A DNA stretch of 6,993 nt from Clostridiales bacterium. Lineage in GTDB: Bacteria; Bacillota; Sulfobacillia; UBA995. Within the stretch, counting starts at the first letter, position 1. Each line of letters begins with the position of its first letter. The translations under genes were made by a program, and so were the position numbers. Positions 1-5,593 of this stretch are shown piece by piece. Under the pieces are notes generated by a model. It saw only the letters and a program-made list of their open reading frames with translations, was not told the DNA's origin and ran no database searches. The stretch is taken from NCBI GenBank assembly GCA_003517845.1, contig DOZU01000115.1, forward strand, positions 1 through 6,993, written 5' to 3'.

Positions 1-925
1 ATGCGAGAACCAGGCGCTCTGCCACCCGCAGCCGCGCCGAGCGCGAACGGGGGTTGGCCGCGAGTTCGGCGGGAGACGGGGCAAGGCTGGCGATGGGCCG
101 CAGCTTGGCTCGACCGCCCCCGCACATGCAGGCGGGGACCGCCGGCGGGCACTCGCAGTCCCGCGCCAGGTCACGCACGGTCTCCTTGACGATTCGGTCT
201 TCCAGGGAGTGAAAGGAGATCACTCCGATGCGCCCGCCTGGCAGGATCACATCGATCGCGGCCTCCAGTGCCGGCCGGATGCGCTCGAGTTCCCGGTTGA
301 CCGCGATCCGCAAAGCCTGAAAGGTCCGGCGGGCGGGATGCCCGGAGTGGCGACGCGCAGCCGGCGGGATCGACTCCCGGATGATTTCGGCCAACTCGAG
401 CGTGCGGGCCAGCGGCCGGGCGGCGGCAATGGCCCGCGCGATGCGTTTGGCCCAGCGCTCCTCGCCGTAGTCGCGGATTATCCGGACCAGTTCGTCGACC
501 GGAGTATGATTCACCAGATCCGCGGCCGTGGCGGCTTGCCCGGGATCCATCCGCATATCGAGCGGTCCGTCTTCCCGGTAGCTGAAGCCTCTGGCCGGCG
601 TGTCCAGTTGGTGAGACGAGGCACCCAGGTCGAACAGCACGCCGTCCACCCGGTCGATGCCCGCCCGGTTGAGTACCTCGCGCAGGTTGCCGAAATCGGC
701 ATGGAATATCCGGCCACCCCAGGGTGCCAGCCGGGCCGCGGCCGCCTGTACGGCGTCGGGGTCGCGGTCAATGCCGACAACCTCGCCTCCCGGCTGCGCC
801 AGCCGGGCGATGGCCTCCAGATGGCCGCCCCCTCCCACGGTACAGTCAAGGTACTTGCCACCCGGTCTGACCCGCAGGCAGGCCAGCACTTCCTCGAGCA
901 TTACCGGTCGATGGTCATAGGTCAC
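1..925 (-). CDS. rsmH: 16S rRNA (cytosine(1402)-N(4))-methyltransferase RsmH, 3' end cut by window edge
   Basis: RsmH (MraW) uses S-adenosylmethionine to methylate N4 of C1402 in the decoding centre of 16S rRNA; it acts in the cytoplasm. I translated 308 codons on the minus strand with no stop before base 1. The family is usually about 310 residues, so only a few C-terminal residues are missing. Visible motifs: SAM-binding DCTVGGGGH at residues 27-35, GIDRDPDA at 51-58, GVLFDLGASSHQLD at 95-108 (most relatives have SSPQLD), RGFSYREDGPLDMRMD at 112-127, HPARRTFQALRIAVN at 196-210, ISFHSLEDRIVK at 236-247 and the terminal NPRSRSARLR at 291-300. The GTG start at 925 has GGAGAG nine bases upstream; an in-frame GTG at 934 is possible but would sit on top of that Shine-Dalgarno. 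It follows mraZ by 114 bp, the standard order at the head of the division/cell-wall (dcw) cluster. Confidence 0.97.
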   Translation of the reverse strand, partial: MTYDHRPVMLEEVLACLRVRPGGKYLDCTVGGGGHLEAIARLAQPGGEVVGIDRDPDAVQAAAARLAPWGGRIFHADFGNLREVLNRAGIDRVDGVLFDLGASSHQLDTPARGFSYREDGPLDMRMDPGQAATAADLVNHTPVDELVRIIRDYGEERWAKRIARAIAAARPLARTLELAEIIRESIPPAARRHSGHPARRTFQALRIAVNRELERIRPALEAAIDVILPGGRIGVISFHSLEDRIVKETVRDLARDCECPPAVPACMCGGGRAKLRPIASLAPSPAELAANPRSRSARLRVAERLVLA

Positions 926-963
926 GGCCGCCACCTCTCCGGGCCGACGCTCGATAACTTGAC

Positions 964-1023
964 AAAAAGAGCGCGGTCGCAGCCGGGTTCACCACCTGCA
1001 TCGGACGATGGCGGCGACCGCGC
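964..1023 (-). terminator. terminator-like hairpin (possible attenuator) between mraZ and rsmH
   Basis: Just after the mraZ stop, the minus strand carries a perfect 10-bp inverted repeat, GCGCGGTCGC (1023-1014) and GCGACCGCGC (980-971). Three more pairs follow after one mismatch. The second arm is followed immediately by TC and five T's (968-964). This is intrinsic-terminator geometry with a long loop of about 33 nt, which itself holds a small CATCG/CGATG hairpin. It lies inside what should be one transcription unit, so it may partially terminate or attenuate rather than end the operon. The repeat is directly visible; the activity is inference. Confidence 0.5.
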
Positions 1024-1039
1024 GTCGGGGAGCCTGCTG

Positions 1040-1465
1040 CTAGATCACACCGAGTTGTTCGGCCAGCTTCTCGTAGTTGCCCGATCGCGCGCGCGCATGC
1101 TCCTCCCACCGGGTCTGGGGCCAGATCTCCACCCGCTCGGACACCCCGATGATCATCACGTCGCGTTCAATGCCGACCATCTGGCGCAGTTCCGGCGGAA
1201 TGAGGACGCGCCCCTGGCGATCCACCTCGGCATCCGATGCGTTCGCGAAGAACTCCCGCTTGAAATCTCGCGCGTCGGCTCGCCCCAGCGGCAGACCCGC
1301 CAGTTTGCTCTCAAGCTCCTGCCAGGCCGGGCGGGGGTAGAGGAAGATGCAGCCATCAAGACCGCGGGTGAGGACGGAGTCATCCCCCAAGATCTCGCGG
1401 AAGCGCGCGGGTACGGTAACCCGTCCCTTGTCGTCGACGCTGTGGCGGTACGTGCCCTTGAACAC
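1040..1465 (-). CDS. mraZ: transcriptional regulator MraZ
   Basis: MraZ is an AbrB-fold (double swapped-hairpin) DNA-binding protein that forms ring-shaped oligomers and controls its own dcw operon by binding TGGG direct repeats. From the GTG at 1465 the product is 141 residues, close to the usual 140-150. Both family repeats are present: DDKGRVTVPARF at residues 11-22 and VDRQGRVLIPPELR at 81-94, each with the DxxGR signature. The frame is open to an ATG at 1501, but three tandem TGGGG operator boxes fill 1476-1500 and would encode a low-complexity N-terminus (GRSGAKWGGG). Homologues typically begin M-F-x-G-x-Y, which matches V-F-K-G-T-Y at the GTG. A G-rich stretch six or more bases upstream can serve as the Shine-Dalgarno. 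It is the first gene of the unit, followed by rsmH. Confidence 0.97.
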   Translation of the reverse strand: MFKGTYRHSVDDKGRVTVPARFREILGDDSVLTRGLDGCIFLYPRPAWQELESKLAGLPLGRADARDFKREFFANASDAEVDRQGRVLIPPELRQMVGIERDVMIIGVSERVEIWPQTRWEEHARARSGNYEKLAEQLGVI

Positions 1466-1475
1466 CCGGCCGCCC

Positions 1476-1514
1476 CCCCACTTGGCCCCACTTCGCCCCA
1501 TATAGGTACCCCCA
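1476..1514 (-). promoter_or_regulatory. MraZ operator: TGGGG direct repeats
   Basis: On the minus strand TGGGG occurs at 1500-1496, 1490-1486 and 1480-1476, exactly 10 bp apart, with spacers CGAAG and CCAAG. A fourth TGGGG at 1514-1510 lies 14 bp further upstream and touches the -10 element. Known MraZ operators are direct TGGGN boxes separated by 5 nt upstream of mraZ, so the sequence, spacing and position all match. The array would lie just downstream of the predicted transcription start, which suits repression, though MraZ acts as an activator in some bacteria. Confidence 0.78.
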
Positions 1515-1543
1515 TTCTACATCCGGCTTCGGGGGGAAAGCAA
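1514..1543 (-). promoter_or_regulatory. candidate sigma70/sigmaA promoter of mraZ
   Basis: On the minus strand a TTGCTT -35 (1543-1538) is followed after 18 bp by a TAGAAT -10 (1519-1514), five of six matches to TATAAT. Transcription would start near 1507, giving a leader of about 40 nt before the mraZ GTG. The -35 is weak (three of six). The -10 abuts the fourth TGGGG box, which supports this as the regulated dcw promoter. Confidence 0.55.
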
Positions 1544-1612
1544 TAGTGAGGAGCGGAATTTTCTTGTGGAAGTTCGCCGGCGCGGGAGCGGGCGAGCACC
1601 GAGACCCGGACT

Positions 1613-1648
1613 AAAACGAGCCCCGGTCAACCGGGAGTTGGCCGGGGC
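1613..1648 (-). terminator. intrinsic terminator after the zinc-ribbon gene
   Basis: Read on the minus strand, GCCCCGG-x-CAAC (1648 to 1637) pairs with GTTG-x-CCGGGGC (1631 to 1620) around a 5-nt loop, with one internal mismatch. A short T run follows (TTTT, 1616-1613). It lies about 35 bases past the stop of the 63-residue gene and ahead of the mraZ promoter, so it separates the lipoprotein/zinc-ribbon unit from the dcw unit. Confidence 0.6.
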
Positions 1649-1681
1649 CTCTATCGCCTCAGCAGTGAGGAAGCCCTCCGG

Positions 1682-1873
1682 TCAGCTATAACTGACTGCC
1701 AGGGGGCGCGGCAGCAAGTGCCGAATCGGCTCGCCGCACCGGGGACACTTGAACCCGGGAGACATCCCGGGTTCATCGGTCAACCATCGCTCGGCCTCTC
1801 CCTCGACCAGTCGCGTCCCCTGGGTCCCACAAGCCAAGCAGAGGAACTCCACGACCTTGCTGCGATCCTCCAT
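1682..1873 (-). CDS. small zinc-ribbon protein of unknown function (63 aa)
   Basis: I do not recognise a named family. The 63-residue product has two cysteine pairs: C12-x-x-C15 in CLACG and C43-x-x-C46 in CPRCGE, 27 residues apart. This is the usual layout of a four-cysteine zinc ribbon. There is no signal peptide or membrane segment, so it is probably cytoplasmic. The ATG at 1873 has GGGGGAGG about 10 bases upstream. The gene follows the lipoprotein gene on the same strand, separated only by two tiny overlapping frames, and an intrinsic terminator follows it; the set is therefore likely one transcript. The paired CxxC motifs, good Shine-Dalgarno and terminator support a real gene. A role in nucleic-acid or protein binding would be a guess. 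Confidence 0.6.
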   Translation of the reverse strand: MEDRSKVVEFLCLACGTQGTRLVEGEAERWLTDEPGMSPGFKCPRCGEPIRHLLPRPLAVSYS

Positions 1874-1878
1874 AGCGA

Positions 1879-1917
1879 TCAGGCCTCCCCCATCGCTCGG
1901 GCTTCAAGGGCCGTCAT
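1879..1917 (-). CDS. possible 12-residue mini-ORF upstream of the zinc-ribbon gene
   Basis: ATG at 1917 opens a 12-codon frame (MTALEARAMGEA) that ends in TGA five bases before the zinc-ribbon ATG. Its end contains the GGGGGAGG that serves as Shine-Dalgarno for the next gene. It could be a coupling leader, or the tail of a short gene whose front half is the 1919-1984 frame, since that frame is off by one base and open on both sides. No homology is recognised; it may be chance. Confidence 0.18.
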   Translation of the reverse strand: MTALEARAMGEA

Positions 1918-1918
1918 T

Positions 1919-1984
1919 TTATCTATTCTCGCCCGGGGCCGGTTTGACCTGTCGGTCCGCCAGATTTTTCTCGCGCTCGATCAT
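1919..1984 (-). CDS. possible 21-residue small ORF coupled to the lipoprotein gene
   Basis: The lipoprotein stop overlaps an ATG in an ATGA arrangement (1984-1981), the classic sign of translational coupling. The frame runs 21 codons (starting MIEREKNLADRQ, rich in charged residues) to TAA at 1919. Codons mostly end in G or C, like the neighbours. No family is recognised. It could be a real microprotein, a frameshifted 5' half of a roughly 34-residue gene continuing in the 1879-1917 frame, or chance. Confidence 0.25.
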   Translation of the reverse strand: MIEREKNLADRQVKPAPGENR

Positions 1985-3408
1985 CGGTTGAGGTCCGGGG
2001 GGTAGTCGATGTTCACCGGACCGCCCACCTCAAACCTGGACAGGTCGTCGAGGAAGGAGAACGGATACGGCTCATCGGGTCGGTGGTACACGAGGCGCAG
2101 GGCTATCTCCCTGACCACCAGACCGGCGCCGGACTCGGACGGCCCCAAGCGGACGACCAGGCTGTAGCTCACGAACACCCCTTCCTCCCATTCGCCCCTT
2201 CGTCCGAGTTGGGCATCGAGTTCGGGCAAGCGAACCCCGAGCAGGTCGGGGGCCAATCGAAACGCGGAACCCGCCCGGGCGAGTTCCGCCAGGTTGCCCC
2301 AGCGCCCCACGTCAAGGAGGTCCTGCCGGAGTTCGTCCTGACCGGGCACGCTCGCGAGGTCGTCTCCCCCGACCTCCACCCAGGTTCCCTCCTGACCGGC
2401 AACCTCCTCGCGGATCCAGACGCGGTCGCCATCCCGATAACCTTCAACGGTGACCGCCTCATCGCCACGCAGGTAGTAGGTTTGGTGGGGTCTGCGGTGG
2501 CGCCCGGCGAAGACGGTCGCGCCTCCCCCCACGGGCGCGGGCGTGTTCACGGGAAGCCAGGTCCAAGATGCGCTGGGTCCTGCCTCCCGCTCGAGGGTCA
2601 GCGTATCCGCGGCCAGGGTGCGCGCCACCGCATCTCGCAGTTCAGCGTCAGCCGGCGGGGCCGCCGCGAGGGAAAACGACATCCGATAGTCCTGCCCGAG
2701 CCTGAGTCCATCGGCGGACCGCGCCTCTCCGCCAAGGGTGACGGTATACTCCCCCTTCCGAGCATAACCGCTCACGAAGAACAAGAGCGAATCACCCTCA
2801 TGGGTGAACACTCCGGGAAGCTCCGGGGCGAAGCGCAAATGCTGCGCGACCGATTCCCAGTCCATCGCCCGATCGAATCGCAGGGCGACGAAGACCACTC
2901 CCGGAGGGGGAAGACGCGGCTCCAGGTGATAGCTCACCACGCGGGGCGCCTGCCCTCCCGCTGGCGGCGGCTTGCCGGCCGGGCGCCGCCGGTCCTCCTC
3001 TTGGCCGGCCATGGCTCCCAACGCTGCCGCCATTGCGGTCGAGATCACGCCACGGGGACCCTTTAACTGCGGGTGTTCGATGGTCAAGGTGGCGCCGGCC
3101 GACAAGGTGAGCGTCACGGGGGGAGGGGTGACTCTGAAGAAGACCAGCCGGGCCACGGGCTCGCCGGGCTGGACAGGCTCGCCCAGCCGGGCCTCGCTAT
3201 ACAGGTCCAAGATCTCTGCCAGGTCGCCCAGATCCCCGGGGAACGCATATACTCGGGCTGGCAAGTCCTCGTTTCCGAGGTAGAGATGGGCTCGATTGAC
3301 TTCGCGCCACTCGAGCCGCGGCAGCAGGGGTGGTGCCCTGCGGCAGCCACTCGCCGCCGCGAGCGCGACGACGACCACCACCAGCACCCAACTCCATCGC
3401 CCGCGCAT
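1981..3408 (-). CDS. putative lipoprotein with bacterial Ig-like (SbsA/Big_5-type) domain
   Basis: The 475-residue product starts with a lipoprotein signal: MRGR, a hydrophobic run of V, A and L at residues 8-18, and lipobox A19-S20-G21-C22. It should be exported and lipid-anchored at Cys22 on the outer face of the cytoplasmic membrane. Residues 135-152 form a Pro/Gly/Arg-rich linker. Residues about 155-247 resemble a bacterial Ig-like domain of the SbsA/Big_5 type: VALRFDRAMDWESVAQHLRF matches the family's 'F-s-x-x-M-d-x-x-S-v' opening, and GEYTVTLGGEARSADGLRLG matches its 'Y-T-v-t-v...D-x-x-G' close. The regions before (25-115) and after (250-475) match nothing I know. The ATG at 3408 has GGGGAGG eight bases upstream. 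The open frame continues 210 codons further, but that part crosses the divergent synthase gene and is not coding. The gene diverges from the synthase across a 260-bp gap and overlaps a tiny ORF at its end. Function is unknown; a cell-surface or envelope role is inference. Confidence 0.87.
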   Translation of the reverse strand: MRGRWSWVLVVVVVALAAASGCRRAPPLLPRLEWREVNRAHLYLGNEDLPARVYAFPGDLGDLAEILDLYSEARLGEPVQPGEPVARLVFFRVTPPPVTLTLSAGATLTIEHPQLKGPRGVISTAMAAALGAMAGQEEDRRRPAGKPPPAGGQAPRVVSYHLEPRLPPPGVVFVALRFDRAMDWESVAQHLRFAPELPGVFTHEGDSLLFFVSGYARKGEYTVTLGGEARSADGLRLGQDYRMSFSLAAAPPADAELRDAVARTLAADTLTLEREAGPSASWTWLPVNTPAPVGGGATVFAGRHRRPHQTYYLRGDEAVTVEGYRDGDRVWIREEVAGQEGTWVEVGGDDLASVPGQDELRQDLLDVGRWGNLAELARAGSAFRLAPDLLGVRLPELDAQLGRRGEWEEGVFVSYSLVVRLGPSESGAGLVVREIALRLVYHRPDEPYPFSFLDDLSRFEVGGPVNIDYPPDLNR

Positions 3409-3448
3409 GGCCCGCGCCTCCCCGAGTCTCCTTCGCGGAGTGGCCCTT

Positions 3449-3477
3449 GTAGGGGCGGGTTCCGAACCCGCCCCTAC
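3449..3477. repeat. 29-bp palindromic repeat, copy 1
   Basis: GTAGGGGCGGGTTC and its exact reverse complement GAACCCGCCCCTAC flank a single central C (3463), giving a perfect 14-bp inverted repeat. A run of C's follows on the right. The same element recurs at 4978-5006 with A in the centre. It lies in the divergent region between the lipoprotein and synthase genes. Similar GTAGGGGCG-type palindromes are dispersed in many copies in a range of bacterial genomes, so it is probably a REP-like intergenic repeat. Confidence 0.9.
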
Positions 3478-3612
3478 CCCCCGCCTGTTCTCCGGGGTAC
3501 AAGATTCGGTCCGCGCCGGTCCATCCCTGCCCGACCCTGGCGCCGGTGACGAATACGCGAATTCTTTTCCCGTCGGATCGAGTGCCGGCAGGAAGTCACC
3601 CCTCCGGGGACG

Positions 3613-3618
3613 TATAGT
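3613..3618 (+). promoter_or_regulatory. candidate -10 element for the synthase gene
   Basis: TATAGT matches five of six bases of TATAAT and lies 51 bases before the synthase TTG start. Transcription from it would begin near 3625, which places the 3637-3650 palindrome just downstream of the start. There is no recognisable -35 at the right distance, so the call is weak. Confidence 0.3.
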
Positions 3619-3636
3619 CCCGATGGCTGAGCACAT

Positions 3637-3650
3637 AACTGTGCACAGTT
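3637..3650. promoter_or_regulatory. 14-bp perfect palindrome, candidate operator for the synthase gene
   Basis: AACTGTGCACAGTT is identical to its reverse complement over all 14 bases. It sits directly against the Shine-Dalgarno (3651-3661) and downstream of a candidate -10. A dyad of this size between promoter and start codon suits a dimeric repressor. No specific regulator is recognised and none is encoded in the window. Confidence 0.45.
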
Positions 3651-3668
3651 GGAGGAGGAGGCGGACCC

Positions 3669-4943
3669 TTGACTGACACGGCAGCGGCCATCCGGCAGGA
3701 CGAACGCACCCTGGCCGACTTCTTTGCCTTGCCCGATCCGGATATTTTCGCCAAGACCCGCCCGTTTTACCGGTTCTGCGAGGGAGTCCGGGAGCGCGGG
3801 CACTACCTGTACCGTCGCACCCTGATGGGGCCGAGCGCCAATCGCGTGACGGTCTGGGACGACGAGCGGGGATCCGAGCGCTCGATGGTGATGATGGCCT
3901 CCAACAACTACCTGGGTCTGACCACCCACCCGCGGGTCGTGGAGGCCGGTCTGGACGCCCAGCGCCGATACGGGGCCGGATCGGGGAGTGTGTCGCTGCT
4001 GGCCGGCACCCTCGACCTGCACCGGCAACTTGAGGCACGCCTGGCGGCTTTCAAAGGCTGCGAGGACGCGCTGATTTTCCCCGCCGGCTACTCGGCGAAT
4101 GTGGGCTGCGTGATGGGCCTGGCCCGGGAAGGCGACCTGGTGGTCAACGACATCCTGAACCACGCCAGCATCATCGATGGCTGCCGCCTCTCCGGCGCCG
4201 CCATCAAGGCCTTCCCTCACTGCTCCGTCGAAGCCCTTGACAAACTGCTGGCACGCACGGCCGGGAGCCACGCCGGCCGCCTGGTGATCGTCGACGGCGT
4301 GTTCAGCATGGACGGCGACATCGCTCCCCTGCCCCGCCTGCTTGAAGTCTGCCGCAACCACGGCGCGCGTCTCATGGTCGATGAAGCCCATGCCACCGGC
4401 GTAATCGGTCCGGGAGGAAGGGGCACGCCTGCCCATCACGGCGTAGAGGGTCAGGTGGACCTGGTGGTGGGGACGCTCTCCAAGGCCCTGGGCGGAGTCG
4501 GCGGGTTCGTCGCATCGACGCGCGAAGTCGTCCATTACCTCCGCTTCTATGCCCGCTCCTACATGTTCTCGACCGCTCTGCCTCCGGCCGTGGCCGGCTC
4601 GGTGCTGGCCGCGCTGGACGTGCTGGACGATGAGCCCGGACTATTGCGGCAGCTCTGGGATAACATCCGCTACCTGCAGGCTGGACTTCGAGGTCTGGGT
4701 TTCAATCTCGGCAACCAGGAAACCGCCATCTTCCCCCTGATCATCGGGGATGACGTACGGGTCAAGGAGATGGGCCGCCTGCTCCATGAGGCGGGCATCT
4801 ACGCCAACCCGGTATTCTACCCGGCGGTGTCCCGCCGCCTATCCCGGATCCGCCTGTCGCTCATGGCCACTCACACCCGGGAGGACCTCGACCTGACGCT
4901 GAGCGCCTGCGAGGAAGCGGGGCGCAAGCTGAGAATTATCTAG
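3669..4943 (+). CDS. PLP-dependent alpha-oxoamine synthase (KBL/BioF/serine palmitoyltransferase family)
   Basis: This family condenses an amino acid (glycine, alanine or serine) with an acyl-CoA, with decarboxylation in most members, to form an alpha-oxoamine. The 424-residue product shows SNNYLGL (78-84), the ring-stacking His165 in NHASIIDG, the GVFSMDGDIAP block (210-220), DEAH (238-241) that holds the PLP nitrogen, and the Schiff-base Lys272 in GTLSKALGGVGGF. An N-terminal stretch of some 60 residues and the C-terminal RLSLMATHT block resemble SPT-like members more than classic BioF (about 385 residues). The acyl-CoA cannot be read from sequence: 2-amino-3-ketobutyrate, 8-amino-7-oxononanoate and sphingoid-type products all remain possible. 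The start is TTG at 3669, seven bases after an unusually strong Shine-Dalgarno (GGAGGAGGAGG). No biotin, threonine-degradation or lipid genes are adjacent; it appears to be a single-gene unit between two palindromic repeats. Confidence 0.95.
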   Translation: MTDTAAAIRQDERTLADFFALPDPDIFAKTRPFYRFCEGVRERGHYLYRRTLMGPSANRVTVWDDERGSERSMVMMASNNYLGLTTHPRVVEAGLDAQRRYGAGSGSVSLLAGTLDLHRQLEARLAAFKGCEDALIFPAGYSANVGCVMGLAREGDLVVNDILNHASIIDGCRLSGAAIKAFPHCSVEALDKLLARTAGSHAGRLVIVDGVFSMDGDIAPLPRLLEVCRNHGARLMVDEAHATGVIGPGGRGTPAHHGVEGQVDLVVGTLSKALGGVGGFVASTREVVHYLRFYARSYMFSTALPPAVAGSVLAALDVLDDEPGLLRQLWDNIRYLQAGLRGLGFNLGNQETAIFPLIIGDDVRVKEMGRLLHEAGIYANPVFYPAVSRRLSRIRLSLMATHTREDLDLTLSACEEAGRKLRII

Positions 4944-4951
4944 CACGCTTC

Positions 4952-4974
4952 ATGGCAGCTTGCTGGCCATTTCT
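4952..4974 (+). terminator. possible intrinsic terminator of the synthase gene
   Basis: Eight bases after the TAG stop, ATGGCAGC (4952-4959) pairs with GCTG-G-CCAT (4962-4970, one bulged G) and is followed by a weak T tract, TTTCT (4970-4974). The repeat at 4978 adds a second strong hairpin directly downstream. The T tract is poor, so termination here is plausible but not certain. Confidence 0.4.
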
Positions 4975-4977
4975 CCG

Positions 4978-5006
4978 GTAGGGGCGGGTTCAGAACCCGC
5001 CCCTAC
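4978..5006. repeat. 29-bp palindromic repeat, copy 2
   Basis: Same 14-bp arms as the copy at 3449-3477, with A (4992) instead of C in the centre. The right flank shares the following C run, so the two copies are in the same orientation and match over about 33 bases. It lies 34 bases past the synthase stop, so the two copies bracket that gene. It has no T tract, so it is not a canonical terminator by itself. Confidence 0.9.
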
Positions 5007-5107
5007 CCCCAATGGGAGCGCGGCCTGTCCCACCACGAAAGTGGGGGTTGCCGCCACGCCGCTGTCTTCACGCCCGTGGAGCCCCGAGGGGCATGGGTCG
5101 CGGGGCA

Positions 5108-5116
5108 TGGTATAAT
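5108..5116 (+). promoter_or_regulatory. extended -10 promoter of the toxin-antitoxin operon
   Basis: TGGTATAAT is a perfect TATAAT (5111-5116) with the TGn extension. No -35 is recognisable, which extended -10 promoters tolerate. Transcription would start near 5123, about 25 bases before the antitoxin ATG. An 8-bp palindrome CACCGGTG (5127-5134) lies between and overlaps the Shine-Dalgarno; it could be an autoregulatory site, but it is short. Confidence 0.55.
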
Positions 5117-5147
5117 CCAGCAGAGACACCGGTGGAGGGACCGAGTG

Positions 5148-5593
5148 ATGGCAAGCGGGGAGACCGCGGGGCGCCTGTTCAGGCCAGCCTTCGCCGCACT
5201 ATGCGAAACCCACGGCGTGAAGCTTGCCGTCCTCTTCGGATCGCTGGTTACGGGCAGGGCGTCGCGCAGCAGCGATATAGACCTGGGCGTGCTCCTGGAC
5301 ACGAAGAACATGGTCGGAGCGGCGGGGTCCGACGGGCGGCATCTCGGCTTCTCGCAAGCCTCATGCACTTTGTCGGTACATCAGACATTGACCTCGTCAT
5401 CCTGAACCGCGCGGACTCGCTGTTGCGCTTTGAAGTCGCGCGCACCGGCAGATCTGTCTACGAGTCGGCGCCCGGGGTATTCGCCGAGTTCTGTTCCCTC
5501 GCCCTGCGGCAGCATCAGGATTCGCGGGTCTTGTATCGCGCAATGGACAGGTATCTAGAACGTGCGTTGAGGAAGGTGCCAGAGGGTGGTTAA
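5148..5593 (+). pseudogene. MntA-type nucleotidyltransferase antitoxin, frameshifted
   Basis: MntA antitoxins are minimal nucleotidyltransferases that AMPylate the HEPN toxin HepT and so silence it. The first frame from ATG 5148 (Shine-Dalgarno GGAGGG, eight bases upstream) reads FGSLVTGRASRSSDIDLGVLL, with the exact GS-x10-DxD catalytic motif at residues 31-45. It then degenerates and stops at 5405. The -1 frame carries the rest of the fold: RLLASLMHFV, then SDIDLVILNRADSLLRFEV with the expected third Asp, GRSVYE and a helical tail, ending in TAA at 5593. The break lies roughly between 5310 and 5345. One extra base in the GGGG at 5324-5327 would restore a 148-residue protein of normal length. 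The cause may be a real mutation, a sequencing or assembly indel at the G run, or, less likely, programmed frameshifting. The 3' end overlaps the toxin gene by 8 nt. Confidence 0.87.

Noticed and set aside
209..1546. Long plus-strand open frame of 445 codons
   Set aside because: It runs antisense to both rsmH and mraZ, whose family motifs are unmistakable; its translation has no recognisable domain and is a by-product of high GC.
2083..3066. 327-codon plus-strand open frame
   Set aside because: Antisense to the lipoprotein gene; low-complexity translation without a start context or domain.
3551..3564. Imperfect palindrome GAATACGCGAATTC in the divergent region
   Set aside because: One mismatched pair and no promoter or repeat context; it could easily be chance.
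3623..3676. 17-codon leader frame (ATG 3623) overlapping the synthase start
   Set aside because: It has no Shine-Dalgarno and would begin at or before the predicted transcription start; its Arg run simply reads the GGAGG repeats of the synthase Shine-Dalgarno.
3409..4038. 210-codon upstream extension of the lipoprotein frame
   Set aside because: It crosses the palindromic repeat and the start of the divergent synthase gene; the signal peptide and Shine-Dalgarno fix the start at 3408.
3474..4535. 353-codon minus-strand open frame
   Set aside because: Antisense to the synthase, whose PLP motifs prove the coding strand.
3449..5006. Repeat pair as a CRISPR remnant or transposon ends
   Set aside because: Only two copies, about 1.5 kb apart with a gene between, no cas genes or transposase, and same-orientation palindromes rather than terminal inverted repeats with target duplications.
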